A stretch of DNA of 64,000 bases from Aristolochia californica (lineage: Eukaryota > Streptophyta > Magnoliopsida > Piperales > Aristolochiaceae). A program made the translations under genes and the position numbers. The notes beneath the pieces were generated by a model, which was not told where the DNA came from, made no database searches, and saw only the letters and a program-made list of their open reading frames with translations. Of the stretch, positions 27,172 through 39,766 are shown piece by piece (position 1 is the first letter of the stretch; each line of letters opens with the position of its first letter). The DNA is taken from positions 14,889,013 through 14,953,012 of the forward strand of contig JARWKL010000007.1 of the NCBI GenBank assembly GCA_029961685.1, read 5' to 3'.

Positions 27172-29187
27172 GGGATGAAGGGAGAGCGAAAAACTTGAAG
27201 TTTTGATTTAAGAAAAATGTGTACATCTAAAACAGAAATGCACAATGCACATATGTGGAGAGGGATAATTCCAAAGAGTGTGTGTAATTTTCAGGGATTG
27301 TAAGCACCTTTTCATTTTTATATCTCAGGTTTTGCAATCGTCGGGAAAAATGGGTTGTGGAGGATTTTTAGCTGAGTGTTTAATTGCAATCCATAAGTTG
27401 TTTCATACAAAAATATAGCCCGTTACGCATGATAAATCACATTACAATCATCTATGATTAATTATGTCAGCTTTTTGCAAATGAGCAAAATAATGGCATG
27501 TTTGACCAGGGTAAATATCCCACCGCAAGTCACTTGAGAATTTAAAGAGCGTTTGTTATTCTCTTTAGAAGCTTTGCATACATAGCTCATATGCATCTTT
27601 AACATGCTTCAAACATGCATATCCATTTTAAAAACATGTGTGGACGAAATCTCTTTCTTGCAAAATTTCAAGCTATTAGGGTTAAACTAGTGGAATTTCC
27701 CAAAATTGGATGACAAAACTTTTGTGTTCATTTGTGTTGGGTGAATAAATTTTATTTATTTATATTTGTTATTGTTTTAAATTTTTTCCATACATCAACT
27801 ATAAAATTTTCATTTTGTTGTAAGCTTTTTGCGTTGTTTGTTTTCGAGATGAAGGGATAGAGAAAAGTCAAAGTTTTGATTTAAGAAAAAAGTGTACATC
27901 TAAAATGGAAAAGCACAATGCAAAATTGTAGGGAGAGATAATTCCAAGAGTGTCTATAATTTTTAGGGATTGTAAGCAGTTTTTAGTTTTTATATCTCTG
28001 GTTTTTCAATCGTCGGGAAAAATTGGTGGCAGAGGATTTTTAACTGAGTGTTGAATTGCATTCCGTAAGTCATTTCATAAAAAATATAGCCCGTTACGTA
28101 TGATAAATCACTTTACAATCATCTATGATTGTTAGATCAAATTTTTGAAAATGGGCAAAATAATGACTTGTTAGACTCGGGTAAAAATCCCACCGCATGT
28201 TCACTTGAGAATTTAATGAGCGTTTATTATTCTCTTTAAAAGCTTTGGATCCATAGGTCATTTTAATCTTTAACATGTTTCAAGCATGCATATCCATTTT
28301 TAAAACATGTGTAGAAAAAATCTCCTTCATGTAAAATTCCAAGCTTAATAGGGATGGACTAATGGAATTTCCCAAACTTGGATAACAAAACTTTTGTGTT
28401 CATTTTTGGTGTGTGAATAGATATTTTTGAATTACATTAGTTATTACTTTAAATATTTTCCACACATCAACTATAAAAGTTTTATTTTGTTGTGATCTTT
28501 TTTCCCTTTTTTGTTTACGGGATGAAGGGGGAGCGAAAACTCAAAGTTCTGATTTATGAAAAAAGTGTACATCTAAAAAGGAAATCCACAATGCACAAAT
28601 GTAGAGAGAGATATTTCCAAAGAGTGTCTGTATGTTTTAGGGATCGTATGCACTTTTTCGTTTTTATATCTAAGGTTTTGCAATCGTCGGGAAACGGGGG
28701 ACACGGGCAATTTTTAACTGAGTGTTGACTTCAAATCCTTAAGTCATTTCTTATAAAAATATAGCCCGTTACGCATGATAAATCACTTTACAATCATCTA
28801 TGATTGTTAGCTCAACTTTTTGAATATGGGCAAAATATTGGCTTGTTTGACTCAGGCAAATATCCCACTGAACGTTCACTTGAGAATTTAATGAGCGTTT
28901 GATATTCTCTTTAAAAGCTTTGGATCCATGGGTCATTTGAATCTTTAACATGTTTCTGGCATGCATGTCCATTTTTAAAACATGTGTAGAAAAAATCTCC
29001 TTCATGTAAAATTCCAAGATGTTTTGGACTAGTGGAATTTCCCAAACTTGGATGACAAAACTTTTGTGCTAATTTGTGGTGTGTGAATACATTTTCTTCA
29101 TTTACTTTTTTTATTGTTTTAAACTTTTTCCGTACAACAACTATGAAGTTTTCATTTTGCTGTGATCTATTTGCCTTTTTTGTTTAC
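27172..29187 (+). repeat. HOR trimer A-B-C (anchors 27172, 27846, 28519)
   Basis: 2,016 bp. The C tail shares CATGTCC, GATGTTTTGG and GGATGACAAAAC with the unit ending at 25157, with a handful of differences over about 0.5 kb at an offset of 4,020 bp (two trimers). Confidence 0.92.
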
Positions 29188-30374
29188 GGGATGAAGGGAA
29201 AGCGAAAAACTCGAAGTTTTGATTTAAGAAAAATGTGTACATCTAAAATGGAAATGCATAATGCACATATGTAGAGAGGGATAATTCCGAAGAGTGTCTG
29301 TAATTTTAGGGATTGTAAGAACCTTTTCATTTTTATATCTCAGGTTTTGCAATCGTCGGGAAAAATGGGTTGCGGAGGATTTTTAACTGAGTGTTTAATT
29401 GCAATCCATAAGTTGTTTCATACAAAAATATAGCCCGTTACACATGATAAATCACATTACAATCATCTATGATTAATTATGTCAGCTTTTTGCAAATGAG
29501 CAAGATAATGGCATGTAAAATTCCAAGCTTAATAAGGTTGAACTAATGGAATTTGCCAAACGTGGATAACAAAACTTTTGTGTTCATTTGTGGTGTGTGA
29601 ATAGATATTTTTTATTAACATAAGTTATTATTTTAAATATTTTCGACACATCAACTATAAAATTTTTATTTTGTTGTTATCTTTTTTGCCTTTTTTGTTT
29701 ACGGGATGAAGGGGGAGCGAAATCTCAAAGTTCTAATTTAAGAAAAATGTGTACATCTAAAATGGAAATGCACAATGCACAAATTTAGAGAGAGATATTC
29801 CCAAAGAGTGTCTGTATGTTTTAGGGATCGTATGCACTCATTCGTTTTTATATCTAAGGTTTTGCAATCGTCGGGAAACGGGGATTGCAGGCGATTTTTA
29901 ACTGAGTGTTGACTTCAAATCCATAAGTCATTTCTTACCAAAATATAGCCCGTTAATCATGACAAATCACTTTACAATCATCTATGATTGTTAGCTCAAC
30001 TTTTTGAATATGGGCAAAATAATGGCTTGTTTGACTCGGGAAAATATCCCACTGCACGTTCACTTGCGAATTTAATGAGCGTTTGTTATTCTCTTTAAAA
30101 GCTTTGGATCCATAGGTCATTTGAATCTTTACCATGTTTCTGGCATGCATATCCATTTTTAAAACATATGTAGAAAAAATCTCCTTCATGTGAAATTCCA
30201 AGATATTAGTTTTGGACTAGTGGAATTCCCAAACTTGGATAACAAAACTTTTGTGTTCATTTGTGGTGTGTGAATAAATTTTCTTCATTTAATTTTTTTA
30301 TTTTTTTAAAATTTTTCAGTGCATCAACTATGAAATTTTCATTTTGCTGTGATCTATTTGCCTTTTTTGTTTAC
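29188..30374 (+). repeat. Truncated unit: partial A joined to B tail, then C
   Basis: A runs from 29188 to about 29511. It then jumps at CATGTAAAA to the end of a B monomer, followed by C at 29703. The unit is 1,187 bp, about 161 bp short of two monomers, so the joint is out of register. The joint is also the left edge of the 1.5-kb duplication. Confidence 0.85.
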
Positions 30375-31023
30375 GGGATGAAGGGAGAGAGAAAAACTCG
30401 AAGTTTTGATTTAAGAAAAATGTGTACATCTAAAACGGCAATGCACAATGCACATATGTAGAGAGAGATAATTCTAAAGAGTGTCTGTAATTTTTAGGGA
30501 TTGTAAGCACCTTTTCGTTTTTATATCTCACATTTTGCAATCGTCGTGAAAAATGGGTTGCGGAGGATTTTTAACTGAGTGTTGAATTGCCATCCATAAG
30601 TCATTTCATACAAAAATATAGCCCGTTACGCATGATAAATCATATTACAATCATCTATGATTAATTAAGTCAGCTTTTTGCAAATTGGCAAAATAATGGA
30701 TGGTTTGACTCGGGTAAATATTCCACGGCAAGTTCACTTGAGAATTTAATGAGCATTTGTTATTCTCTTTAAAAGCTTTGCATCTATAGTTCATTTGCGT
30801 CTTTAACATGTTTCAAACATGCAAATCCATTTTTAAAACATGTGTGGACGAAATCTCTTTCTTGCAAAATTCCAAGCTATTGGGGTTAAACTAGTGGAAT
30901 TTCCCAAAATTGGATAACAAAACTTTTGTGTTCATTTGTGTTGGGTGAATAAATTTTCTTTATTTATATTTGTTATTGTTTTAAATATTTTCCACACATA
31001 TGAAATTTTCATTTTGTTGTAAG
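29512..31023 (+). repeat. 1.5-kb young duplication, copy 1
   Basis: Nearly identical to 35542-37053 at a constant offset of 6,030 bp. By line-by-line reading I saw two differences (30102 C versus 36132 T; 30971 G versus 37001 T). It spans a B tail, a whole C and most of an A. Rare variants such as CGTTAATCATGAC, GGGATTGCAGGCG and CAGTGCATCAAC are shared only by these two copies as far as I saw. Confidence 0.93.
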
Positions 31024-32391
31024 ATTTTTCCCTTGTTTGTTTTCGGGATGAAGGGAGAGCGAAAAGTAAAAGTTTTGATTTAAGAAAAAAGTGTACATCT
31101 AAAATGGAAAAGCACAATGCACAATTGTAGGGAGAGATAATTCCAAAGAGTGTCTATAATTTTTAGGGATTGTAAGCTCTTTTTAGTTTTTATATCTCAA
31201 GTTTTGCAATCATCGGGAAAAATTGGTGGCAGAGGACTTTTAACTGAGTGTTGAATTGCAATCCATAAGTCATTTCATACAAAAATATAGCCCGTTACGC
31301 ATGATAAATCACTTTACAATCATCTATGATTGTTAGATCAAATTTTTGAAAATGGGCAAAATAATGACTTGTTATACTCGGGTAAATATCCCACCGCACG
31401 TACACTTGAGAATTCATTGAGCGTTTGTTATTCTCTTTAAAAGCTTTGGATCCATAGGTCATTTGAATCTTTAACATGTTTCAAGCATGCATATCCACTT
31501 TTAAAACATGTGTAGAAAAAATCTCCTTCATGTAAAATTCCAAGCTTAATAGGGTTGGACTAATGGAATTTCCCAAACTTGGATAACAAAACTTTTGTGC
31601 TCATTTGTGGTGTGTGAATAGATATTTTTTATTTCATTAGTTACTATTTTAAATATTTTCCACACATCAACTATAAAAGTTTTATTTTGTTGTGATTTCT
31701 TTTGCCTTTTTTGTTTATGGGATAAAGGGGGAGCGAAAACTCAAAGTTCTGATTTAAGAAAAAAGTGTATATCTAAAATGGAAATGCACAATGCACAAAT
31801 GTAGAGAGAGATATTTCCAAAGAGTGTCTGTGTGTTTTTTGGATCGTATGCACTTTTTCGTTTTTATATCTAAGGTTTTGCAATCGTCGGGAAATGGGGG
31901 AGGCAGGCGATTTTTAACTGAGTGTTGACTTCAAATCCATAAGTCATTTCTTAACAAAAATATAGCCCGTTACGTTTCACAAAGAACTTTACAATCATCT
32001 ATGATTGTTAGCTCAACTTTTTCAATATGGGAAAAATAATGGCTTGTTTGACTCGGGCAAATATCCCACCTCACGTTCACTTGAGAATTTAATGAGCGTT
32101 TGTTATTCTCTTTAAAAGCTTTGGATCCATGGGTCATTTGAATCTTTAACATGTTTCTGGCATGCATATCCATTTTTAAAACATGTGTAGAAATATCGCC
32201 TTTATGTAAAATTCCAAGATATTAGTTTTGGACTAGTGGAATTTCCCAAACTTGGATAACAAAACTTTTGTGTTCAGTTGTGGTGTGTGAATAAATTTTC
32301 TTCATTTACTTTCTTTATTGTTTTAAACTTTTTCCGTACATCAACTACGAAATTTTCATTTTGATGTGATCTATTTGCCTTTTTTGTTGAC
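30375..32391 (+). repeat. HOR trimer A-B-C (anchors 30375, 31045, 31719)
   Basis: 2,017 bp. Its A monomer is part of the young duplication. The A tail lacks a few bases (CCACACATATGAAATTTTC instead of the CATCAACTATAAAA form), shared with the copy at 36405. Confidence 0.92.
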
Positions 32392-34415
32392 GGGATGAAG
32401 GGAGAGCAAAAAACTCGAAGTTGTGATTTAAGAAAAATGTGTACATCTAAAACGGAAATGCACAATGCACATATGTAGAGAGGGACAATTCCAAAGAGTG
32501 TCTATAATTTTTAGGGATTGTAAGCTCCTTTTCGTTTTTATATCTCAGGTTTTGCAATCGTCGGGAAAAATGGGTTGCGGAGGATTTTTAACTGACTGTT
32601 GAATTGCAATCCATCAGTCGTTTCATACAAAAATATAGGCCGTTACGCATGATAAATCAAATTAAAATCATCTATGATTAATTATGTCAGCTTTTTGCAA
32701 ATGGGCAAAATAATGGAATGTTTGACTCAGGTAAATATCCCACCGCTAGTTCACATGAGAATTTAATGAGCGTTTGTTATTCTCTTTAAAAGCTTTGCAT
32801 CCATAGCTCATTTACATCTTTAACATGTTTCAAACATGCATATCCATTTTTGAAACATGTGTGGACGAAATCTCTGTCTTGCAAAATTCCAAGCTATTAG
32901 GATTAAACTAGTGGAATTTTCCGAAATTGGATAACAAAACTTTTGTGTTCATTTGTGTTGTGTGAATAAATTTTATTTATTTATATTTGTTATTGTTTTA
33001 AATTTTTTCCATACATGAACTATAAAATTTTCAGTTTGTTGTAAGCTTTTTGCCTTGTTTGTTTTTGGGATGAAGGGAGAGCGAAAAGTCAAAGTTTTGA
33101 TTTAAGAAAAAAGTGTACATCTAAAATGGAAAAGCACAATGTACAATTGTAGGGAGAGATAATTCCAAACTGTGTCTGTTATTTTTAGGGATTGTAAGCT
33201 CTTTTAGTTTTTATATCTCAAGTTTTGCAATCATCGGGAAAAATTGGTGGCAGAGGATTTTTAACTGAGTGTTGGATTGCAATCCATAAGTCATTTCATA
33301 AAAAAATATAGCCCGTTACGCATGTTAAATCACTTTACAATCAACTATGATTGTTAGATCAAATTTTTGAAAATGGGCAAAATAATGACTTGTTAGACTC
33401 GGGTAAATATCCCACCGCACGTACACTTTAGAATTCATTGAGCGTTTGTTATTCTCTTTAAAAGCTTTGGATCCATAGGTCATTTGAATCTTTAACATGT
33501 TTCAAGCATGCATATCCATTTTTAAAATATGTGTAGAAAAAATCTCCTGCATGTAAAATTCCAAGCTTAATAGGGTTGGACTAATGGAATTTCCCAAACT
33601 TGGATAACAAAACTTTTGTGTTCATTAGTGGTGTGTGAATAGATATTTTTTATTTTCATTAGTTACTATTTTAAATATTTTCCACACATCAACTATTAAA
33701 TTTTTATTTTGTTGTGATCTTTTTTGTCCTTTTTGTTTACGGGATGAAGGGGGAGCGAAAACTCAAAGTTCTGATTTAAGAAAAAAGTGTAGATCTAAAA
33801 TGGAAATGCACAATGCACAAATGTAGAGAGAGATATTTCCAAAGTGTGTCTATGTGTTTTTTGGGATCGTATGCATTTTTTCGTTTTTATATCTAAGGTT
33901 TTGCAATCGTCGGGAAACGGGGGAGGCGGGCGATTTTTAACTGATTGTTGACTTCAAATCCATAAGTCATTTCTTAACAAAAATATAGCCCGTTATGCTT
34001 GACAAATCACTTTACAATCATCTATGATTGTTAGCTCAACTTTTTGAATATGGGCAAAATAATGGCTTGTTTGACTCGGGCAAATATCCCACCGCACGTT
34101 TACTTGAGAATTTAATGAGCGTTTGTTATTCTCTTTAAAAGTTTTGGATCCATAGCTCATTTGAATCTTTAACATGTTTCTGGCATGCATATCCATTTTT
34201 AAAACATGTGTAGAAAAAATCTCGTTTATGTAAAATTCCAAGATATTAGTTTTGGACTAGTGGAATTTCCCAAACTTGGATAACAAAACTTTTGCGTTCA
34301 GTTGTGGTGTGTGAATAAATTTTCTTCATTTACTTTTTTTATTGTTTTAAACTTTTTCCGTACCTCAACTATGAAATTTTCATTTTGTTGTGATCAATAT
34401 GCCTTTTTTGTTTAC
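32392..34415 (+). repeat. HOR trimer A-B-C (anchors 32392, 33067, 33741)
   Basis: 2,024 bp. The C head reads GTCTATGTGTTTTTTGGGATCG, close to the preceding C at 31719 (GTCTGTGTGTTTTTTGGATCG). This suggests shared ancestry of the two neighbours. Confidence 0.92.
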
Positions 34416-36404
34416 GGGATGAAGGGAGAGCGAAAAACTTGAAGTTTTGATTTAAGGAAAATGTGTACATCTAAATCGGAAATGCACAATGCACATATGT
34501 AGAGAGGGATAATTCCAAAGAGTGTCTGTAACTTTTAGGGATTGTAAGCACCTTTTCGTTTTTTTATCTCAGGTTTTGTAATCGTCGGGAAAAATGGGTT
34601 GCAAAGGATTTTTAACTGACTGTTGAATTGCAATCCATAAGTCATTTCATACCGAAATATAAGCCGTTATGCATGATAAATCACATTACAATCATCTATG
34701 ATTAATTATGTCAGCTTTTTGCAAAATGGGCAAAATAATGGCATGTTTGACTCGGGTAAATATCCCACCGCTAGTTCACTTGAGAAATTAAAGAGCGTTT
34801 GTTATTCTCTTTAAAATGTTTTCATCCATAGCTCATTTGCATCTTTAACATGTTTCAAAAATGCATATCGATTTTTAAAACATGTGTGGACGAAATCTCT
34901 TTCTTGCAAAATTCCTAGCTATTAGGGTTAAACTAGTGGAATTTCCCAAAATTGGATAACGAAACTTTTGTGTTCATTTGTGTTGGGTGAATAAATTTTC
35001 TTTATTTATATTTGTTATTATTTTAAATTTTTTCCATAGATCAACTATAAAATTTTCGGGATGAAGGCAGAGCGAAAAGTCAAAGTTTTGATTTAAGAAA
35101 AAAGTGTACATCTAAAATGGAAAAGCACAATGCACAACTGTAGGGAGAGATAATTCCAAAGAGTGTCTGTAATTTTTAGGGATTGTAAACTATTTTTAGT
35201 TTTTATATCTCAGGTTTCGCAATCGTCGGGAAAAATTGGTGGCAGAGGATTTTTAACTGAGTGTTGAATTGCAATCCATAAGTCATTTCATACAAAAATA
35301 TAGCTCGTTATGCATGATAATTCACTTTACAATCATCTATGATTGTTAGATAAAATTTTTGAAAATGGGCCAAAGAATTACTTGTTAGACTCGAGTAAAT
35401 ATCCCACCGCACGTTCACTTGAGAATTTAATGAGTGTTTGTTATTATCTTTAAAAGCTTTGGATCCATAGGTCATTTGACTCTTTAACATGTTTCAAGCA
35501 TGCATTTCCATTTCTAAAACATGTGTAGAAAAAATCTCCTTCATGTAAAATTCCAAGCTTAATAAGGTTGAACTAATGGAATTTGCCAAACGTGGATAAC
35601 AAAACTTTTGTGTTCATTTGTGGTGTGTGAATAGATATTTTTTATTAACATAAGTTATTATTTTAAATATTTTCGACACATCAACTATAAAATTTTTATT
35701 TTGTTGTTATCTTTTTTGCCTTTTTTGTTTACGGGATGAAGGGGGAGCGAAATCTCAAAGTTCTAATTTAAGAAAAATGTGTACATCTAAAATGGAAATG
35801 CACAATGCACAAATTTAGAGAGAGATATTCCCAAAGAGTGTCTGTATGTTTTAGGGATCGTATGCACTCATTCGTTTTTATATCTAAGGTTTTGCAATCG
35901 TCGGGAAACGGGGATTGCAGGCGATTTTTAACTGAGTGTTGACTTCAAATCCATAAGTCATTTCTTACCAAAATATAGCCCGTTAATCATGACAAATCAC
36001 TTTACAATCATCTATGATTGTTAGCTCAACTTTTTGAATATGGGCAAAATAATGGCTTGTTTGACTCGGGAAAATATCCCACTGCACGTTCACTTGCGAA
36101 TTTAATGAGCGTTTGTTATTCTCTTTAAAAGTTTTGGATCCATAGGTCATTTGAATCTTTACCATGTTTCTGGCATGCATATCCATTTTTAAAACATATG
36201 TAGAAAAAATCTCCTTCATGTGAAATTCCAAGATATTAGTTTTGGACTAGTGGAATTCCCAAACTTGGATAACAAAACTTTTGTGTTCATTTGTGGTGTG
36301 TGAATAAATTTTCTTCATTTAATTTTTTTATTTTTTTAAAATTTTTCAGTGCATCAACTATGAAATTTTCATTTTGCTGTGATCTATTTGCCTTTTTTGT
36401 TTAC
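34416..36404 (+). repeat. HOR trimer A-B-C (anchors 34416, 35058, 35733)
   Basis: 1,989 bp. About 36 bp are missing just before the B anchor (AAAATTTTC directly followed by GGGATGAAGG at 35058). The B tail and C belong to the second copy of the young duplication. Confidence 0.9.
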
Positions 36405-37053
36405 GGGATGAAGGGAGAGAGAAAAACTCGAAGTTTTGATTTAAGAAAAATGTGTACATCTAAAACGGCAATGCACAATGCACATATGTAGAGAGAGATA
36501 ATTCTAAAGAGTGTCTGTAATTTTTAGGGATTGTAAGCACCTTTTCGTTTTTATATCTCACATTTTGCAATCGTCGTGAAAAATGGGTTGCGGAGGATTT
36601 TTAACTGAGTGTTGAATTGCCATCCATAAGTCATTTCATACAAAAATATAGCCCGTTACGCATGATAAATCATATTACAATCATCTATGATTAATTAAGT
36701 CAGCTTTTTGCAAATTGGCAAAATAATGGATGGTTTGACTCGGGTAAATATTCCACGGCAAGTTCACTTGAGAATTTAATGAGCATTTGTTATTCTCTTT
36801 AAAAGCTTTGCATCTATAGTTCATTTGCGTCTTTAACATGTTTCAAACATGCAAATCCATTTTTAAAACATGTGTGGACGAAATCTCTTTCTTGCAAAAT
36901 TCCAAGCTATTGGGGTTAAACTAGTGGAATTTCCCAAAATTGGATAACAAAACTTTTGTGTTCATTTGTGTTGGGTGAATAAATTTTCTTTATTTATATT
37001 TTTTATTGTTTTAAATATTTTCCACACATATGAAATTTTCATTTTGTTGTAAG
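35542..37053 (+). repeat. 1.5-kb young duplication, copy 2
   Basis: Counterpart of 29512-31023, exactly three higher-order periods downstream. Here the left edge lies inside an intact B monomer and the flanking trimers are complete. This copy is therefore the better candidate for the source arrangement. Confidence 0.93.
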
Positions 37054-38420
37054 CTTTTTTCGATGTTTGTTTTCGCGATGAAGGGAGAGCGAAAAGTCAA
37101 AGTTTTGATTTAAGATAAAAGTGTACATCTAAAATGATAAAGCACAACGCACAATTGTAGGGAGAGATAATTCCAAAGTGTGTCTGTAATTTTTAGGGAT
37201 TGTAAGCTCTTTTTAGTTTTTATATCTCAGGTTTTGCAATCGTCGGGAAAAATTAGTGGCAGTGGATTTTTAACTGAGTGTTGAATTGCAATCCATAAGT
37301 TATTTCATACAAAAATATAGCCAGTTACGCATGATAAATCACTGTACAATCATCTATGATTGTTACATCAAATTTTTGAAAATGGGCCAAATAATGACTT
37401 GTTAGACTCGGGTAAATATCCCACCACACGTTCACTTGAGAATTTAATGAGAGTTTGTTATTCTCTTTAAAAGTTGTGGATCAATAGGTCATTTGAATCA
37501 TTAACATGTTTCAAGCATGCAAATCCATTTTCAAAACATGTGTAGAAAAAATCTCCTTCATGTAAAATTCCAAGCTTACTAGGGTTGGACTAATGGAATT
37601 TCCCAAACTTGGATAACAAAACCTTTGTGTTCATTTGTGGTGTGTGAATAGATATTTTTTATTTACATTAGTTATTATTTTAAATATTTTCCCCACATCA
37701 ACTATAAAATTTTTATTTTGTTGTGAAATTTTTTGCCTTTTTTGTTTCCGGGTTGAAGGGGGAGCGAAAACTCAGAGTTCTGATTTAAGAAAAAAGTGTA
37801 CTTCTAAAATGAAAATGCACAATGCACAAATGTAGAGAGAGATATTTCCAAAGAGTGTCTGTATGTTTTTGGGATCGTATGCAGTCTTTCGTTTTTATAT
37901 CTAAGGTTTTGCAATCGTTGGGAACGGGGAGGCGGTCAATTTTTAACTGAGTGTTGACTTCAAATCCATCAGTCATTTCCTACCAAAATATAGCCCGTTA
38001 CGCATGACAAATCACTTTACAATCATCTATGATTGTTAGCTGATCTTTTTGAATATGGGCAAAATAATGGCTTGTTTGACTCGGGCAAATATCCCACCTC
38101 ACGTTCACTTGAGAATTTAATGAGCGTTTGTTATTCTCTTTAAAAGCTTTGGATCCATAAGTCATTTGAATCTTTAACATGTTTCTGGCATGCATATCCA
38201 TTTTTAAAACATGTGTAGAAAAAATCTCCTTCATGTAAAATTCCAAGATATTAGTTTTCGACAAGTGGAATTTCCCAAACTTGGATAACAAAACTTTTGT
38301 GTTCATTTGTGGTGTGTGAATAAATTTTCTTCATTTAACTTATTTATTTTTTTAAACTTTTTCCGTACTTCAACTATGAAATTTTCATTTTGTTGTGATC
38401 TATTTTCCTTTTAAGTTTAC
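36405..38420 (+). repeat. HOR trimer A-B-C (anchors 36405, 37075, 37750)
   Basis: 2,016 bp. After about 37053 the sequence leaves the young duplication (AAGCTTTTTTCGATG versus AAGATTTTTCCCTTG at 31021). Mutated anchors are GCGATGAAGG in B and GGGTTGAAGG in C. Confidence 0.92.
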
Positions 38421-39766
38421 GAGATGAAGGGAGAGCGAAAAACTTGAAGTTTTGATTTAAGAAAAATGTGTACATCTAAAACGTAAATCCACAATACACT
38501 TATGTAGAGAGAGATAATTTGAAAGAGTGTCTGTAATTTTTAGGGATTGTAAGCACCTTTTCGTTTTTATATCTCACGTTTTGCAATCGTCGGGAAAAAT
38601 GGGATGCGGATGATTTTTAACTAAGTGTTGAATTGCAATCCATATGTCATTTCATACAATAATATAGCCCATTACGCATGATAAATCACATTACAATCAT
38701 CCATGATTAATTATGTTGGCTTTTTGCAAATGGGCAAAATAATGACATGGTTGACTCGGGTTAATATCCCACCGAAAGCTCACTTGAGAATTTAATGAGC
38801 GTTTGTTATTCTCTTTAATAGCTTTGCATCCATAGCTCATTTGCATCTTTAACATGTTTCAAACATGCATGTCCATTTTTAAAACATGTGTGGACGAAAT
38901 CTCTTTCTTGCAAAATACCAAGCTACTAGGGTTAAACCAGTGGAATTTTCCGAAATTGGATAATAGAACTTTTGTGTTCATTTGTGTTGGGTGAATAAAT
39001 TCTCGTTATTTATGTTAGTTATTGTTTTAAATTTTTTCCATATATCAACGATAAAATTTTAATTTTGTTGTAAGCTTTTTGCCTTGCTTGTTTTCGGGAT
39101 GATGGGAGAGCGAAAAGTCAAAGTTTTGATTTAAGAAAAAAGTGTACATCTAAAATGGAAAAGCACAATGCACAATTGTAGGGAGAGATAATTCCAAAGA
39201 GTGTCTGTAATTTTTAGGGATTGTAAGCTCTTTTTAGTTTTTATATCTCAGGCTTTGCAATCGTCGAAAAAAATTGGTGGCAGAGAATTTTTAACGGTGT
39301 TGAATTGCAATCCATAATTCATTTCATACAAAAATATAGCCCGTTACGCATGATAAATCACTTTACAATCATCTATGATTGTTAGATCAAATTTTTGAAA
39401 ATGGGTAAAATAATGACTTGTTAGACTCGGGTAAATATCCCACCGCACGTTCACTTGAGAATTTAATGAGCTTTTGTTATTCTCTTTAAAAGCTTTGGAT
39501 CCATATGTCATTTGAATCTTTAACATGTTTCTGACATATATATCCATTTTTAAAACATGTGTAGAAAAAATCTCCTTCATGTAAAATTCCAAGATATTAG
39601 TTTTGGACTAGTGGAATTTCCCAAACTTGGATAACAAAACTTTGGTGTTCATTTGTGGTGTGTGAATAAATGTTCTTCATTTACTTTTTTTATTGTTTTA
39701 AACTTTTTCCGTACATCAACTATGAAATTTTCAATTTCCTGTGATCTATTTGCCTTTTTTGTTTAC
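38421..39766 (+). repeat. HOR dimer A + B/C hybrid
   Basis: A at 38421, then a monomer starting as B at 39096 (anchor GGGATGATGG) and ending as C. The switch lies between about 39440 and 39530. It is 1,346 bp. The B head shares GATGATGG, TTGCTTGTTTTC and AATTCTCGTTATTTAT with the B at 40443, 1,347 bp downstream, so the two neighbouring units are sister copies in this part. Confidence 0.82.

Noticed and set aside
38221..38306. Short open frames (60-115 codons) throughout the satellite as genes
   Set aside because: They are a handful of frames repeated with the monomers, several need TTG rather than ATG as start, many copies are broken, B/C differences are mostly non-synonymous, and no promoter, splice or protein-family signal is visible.
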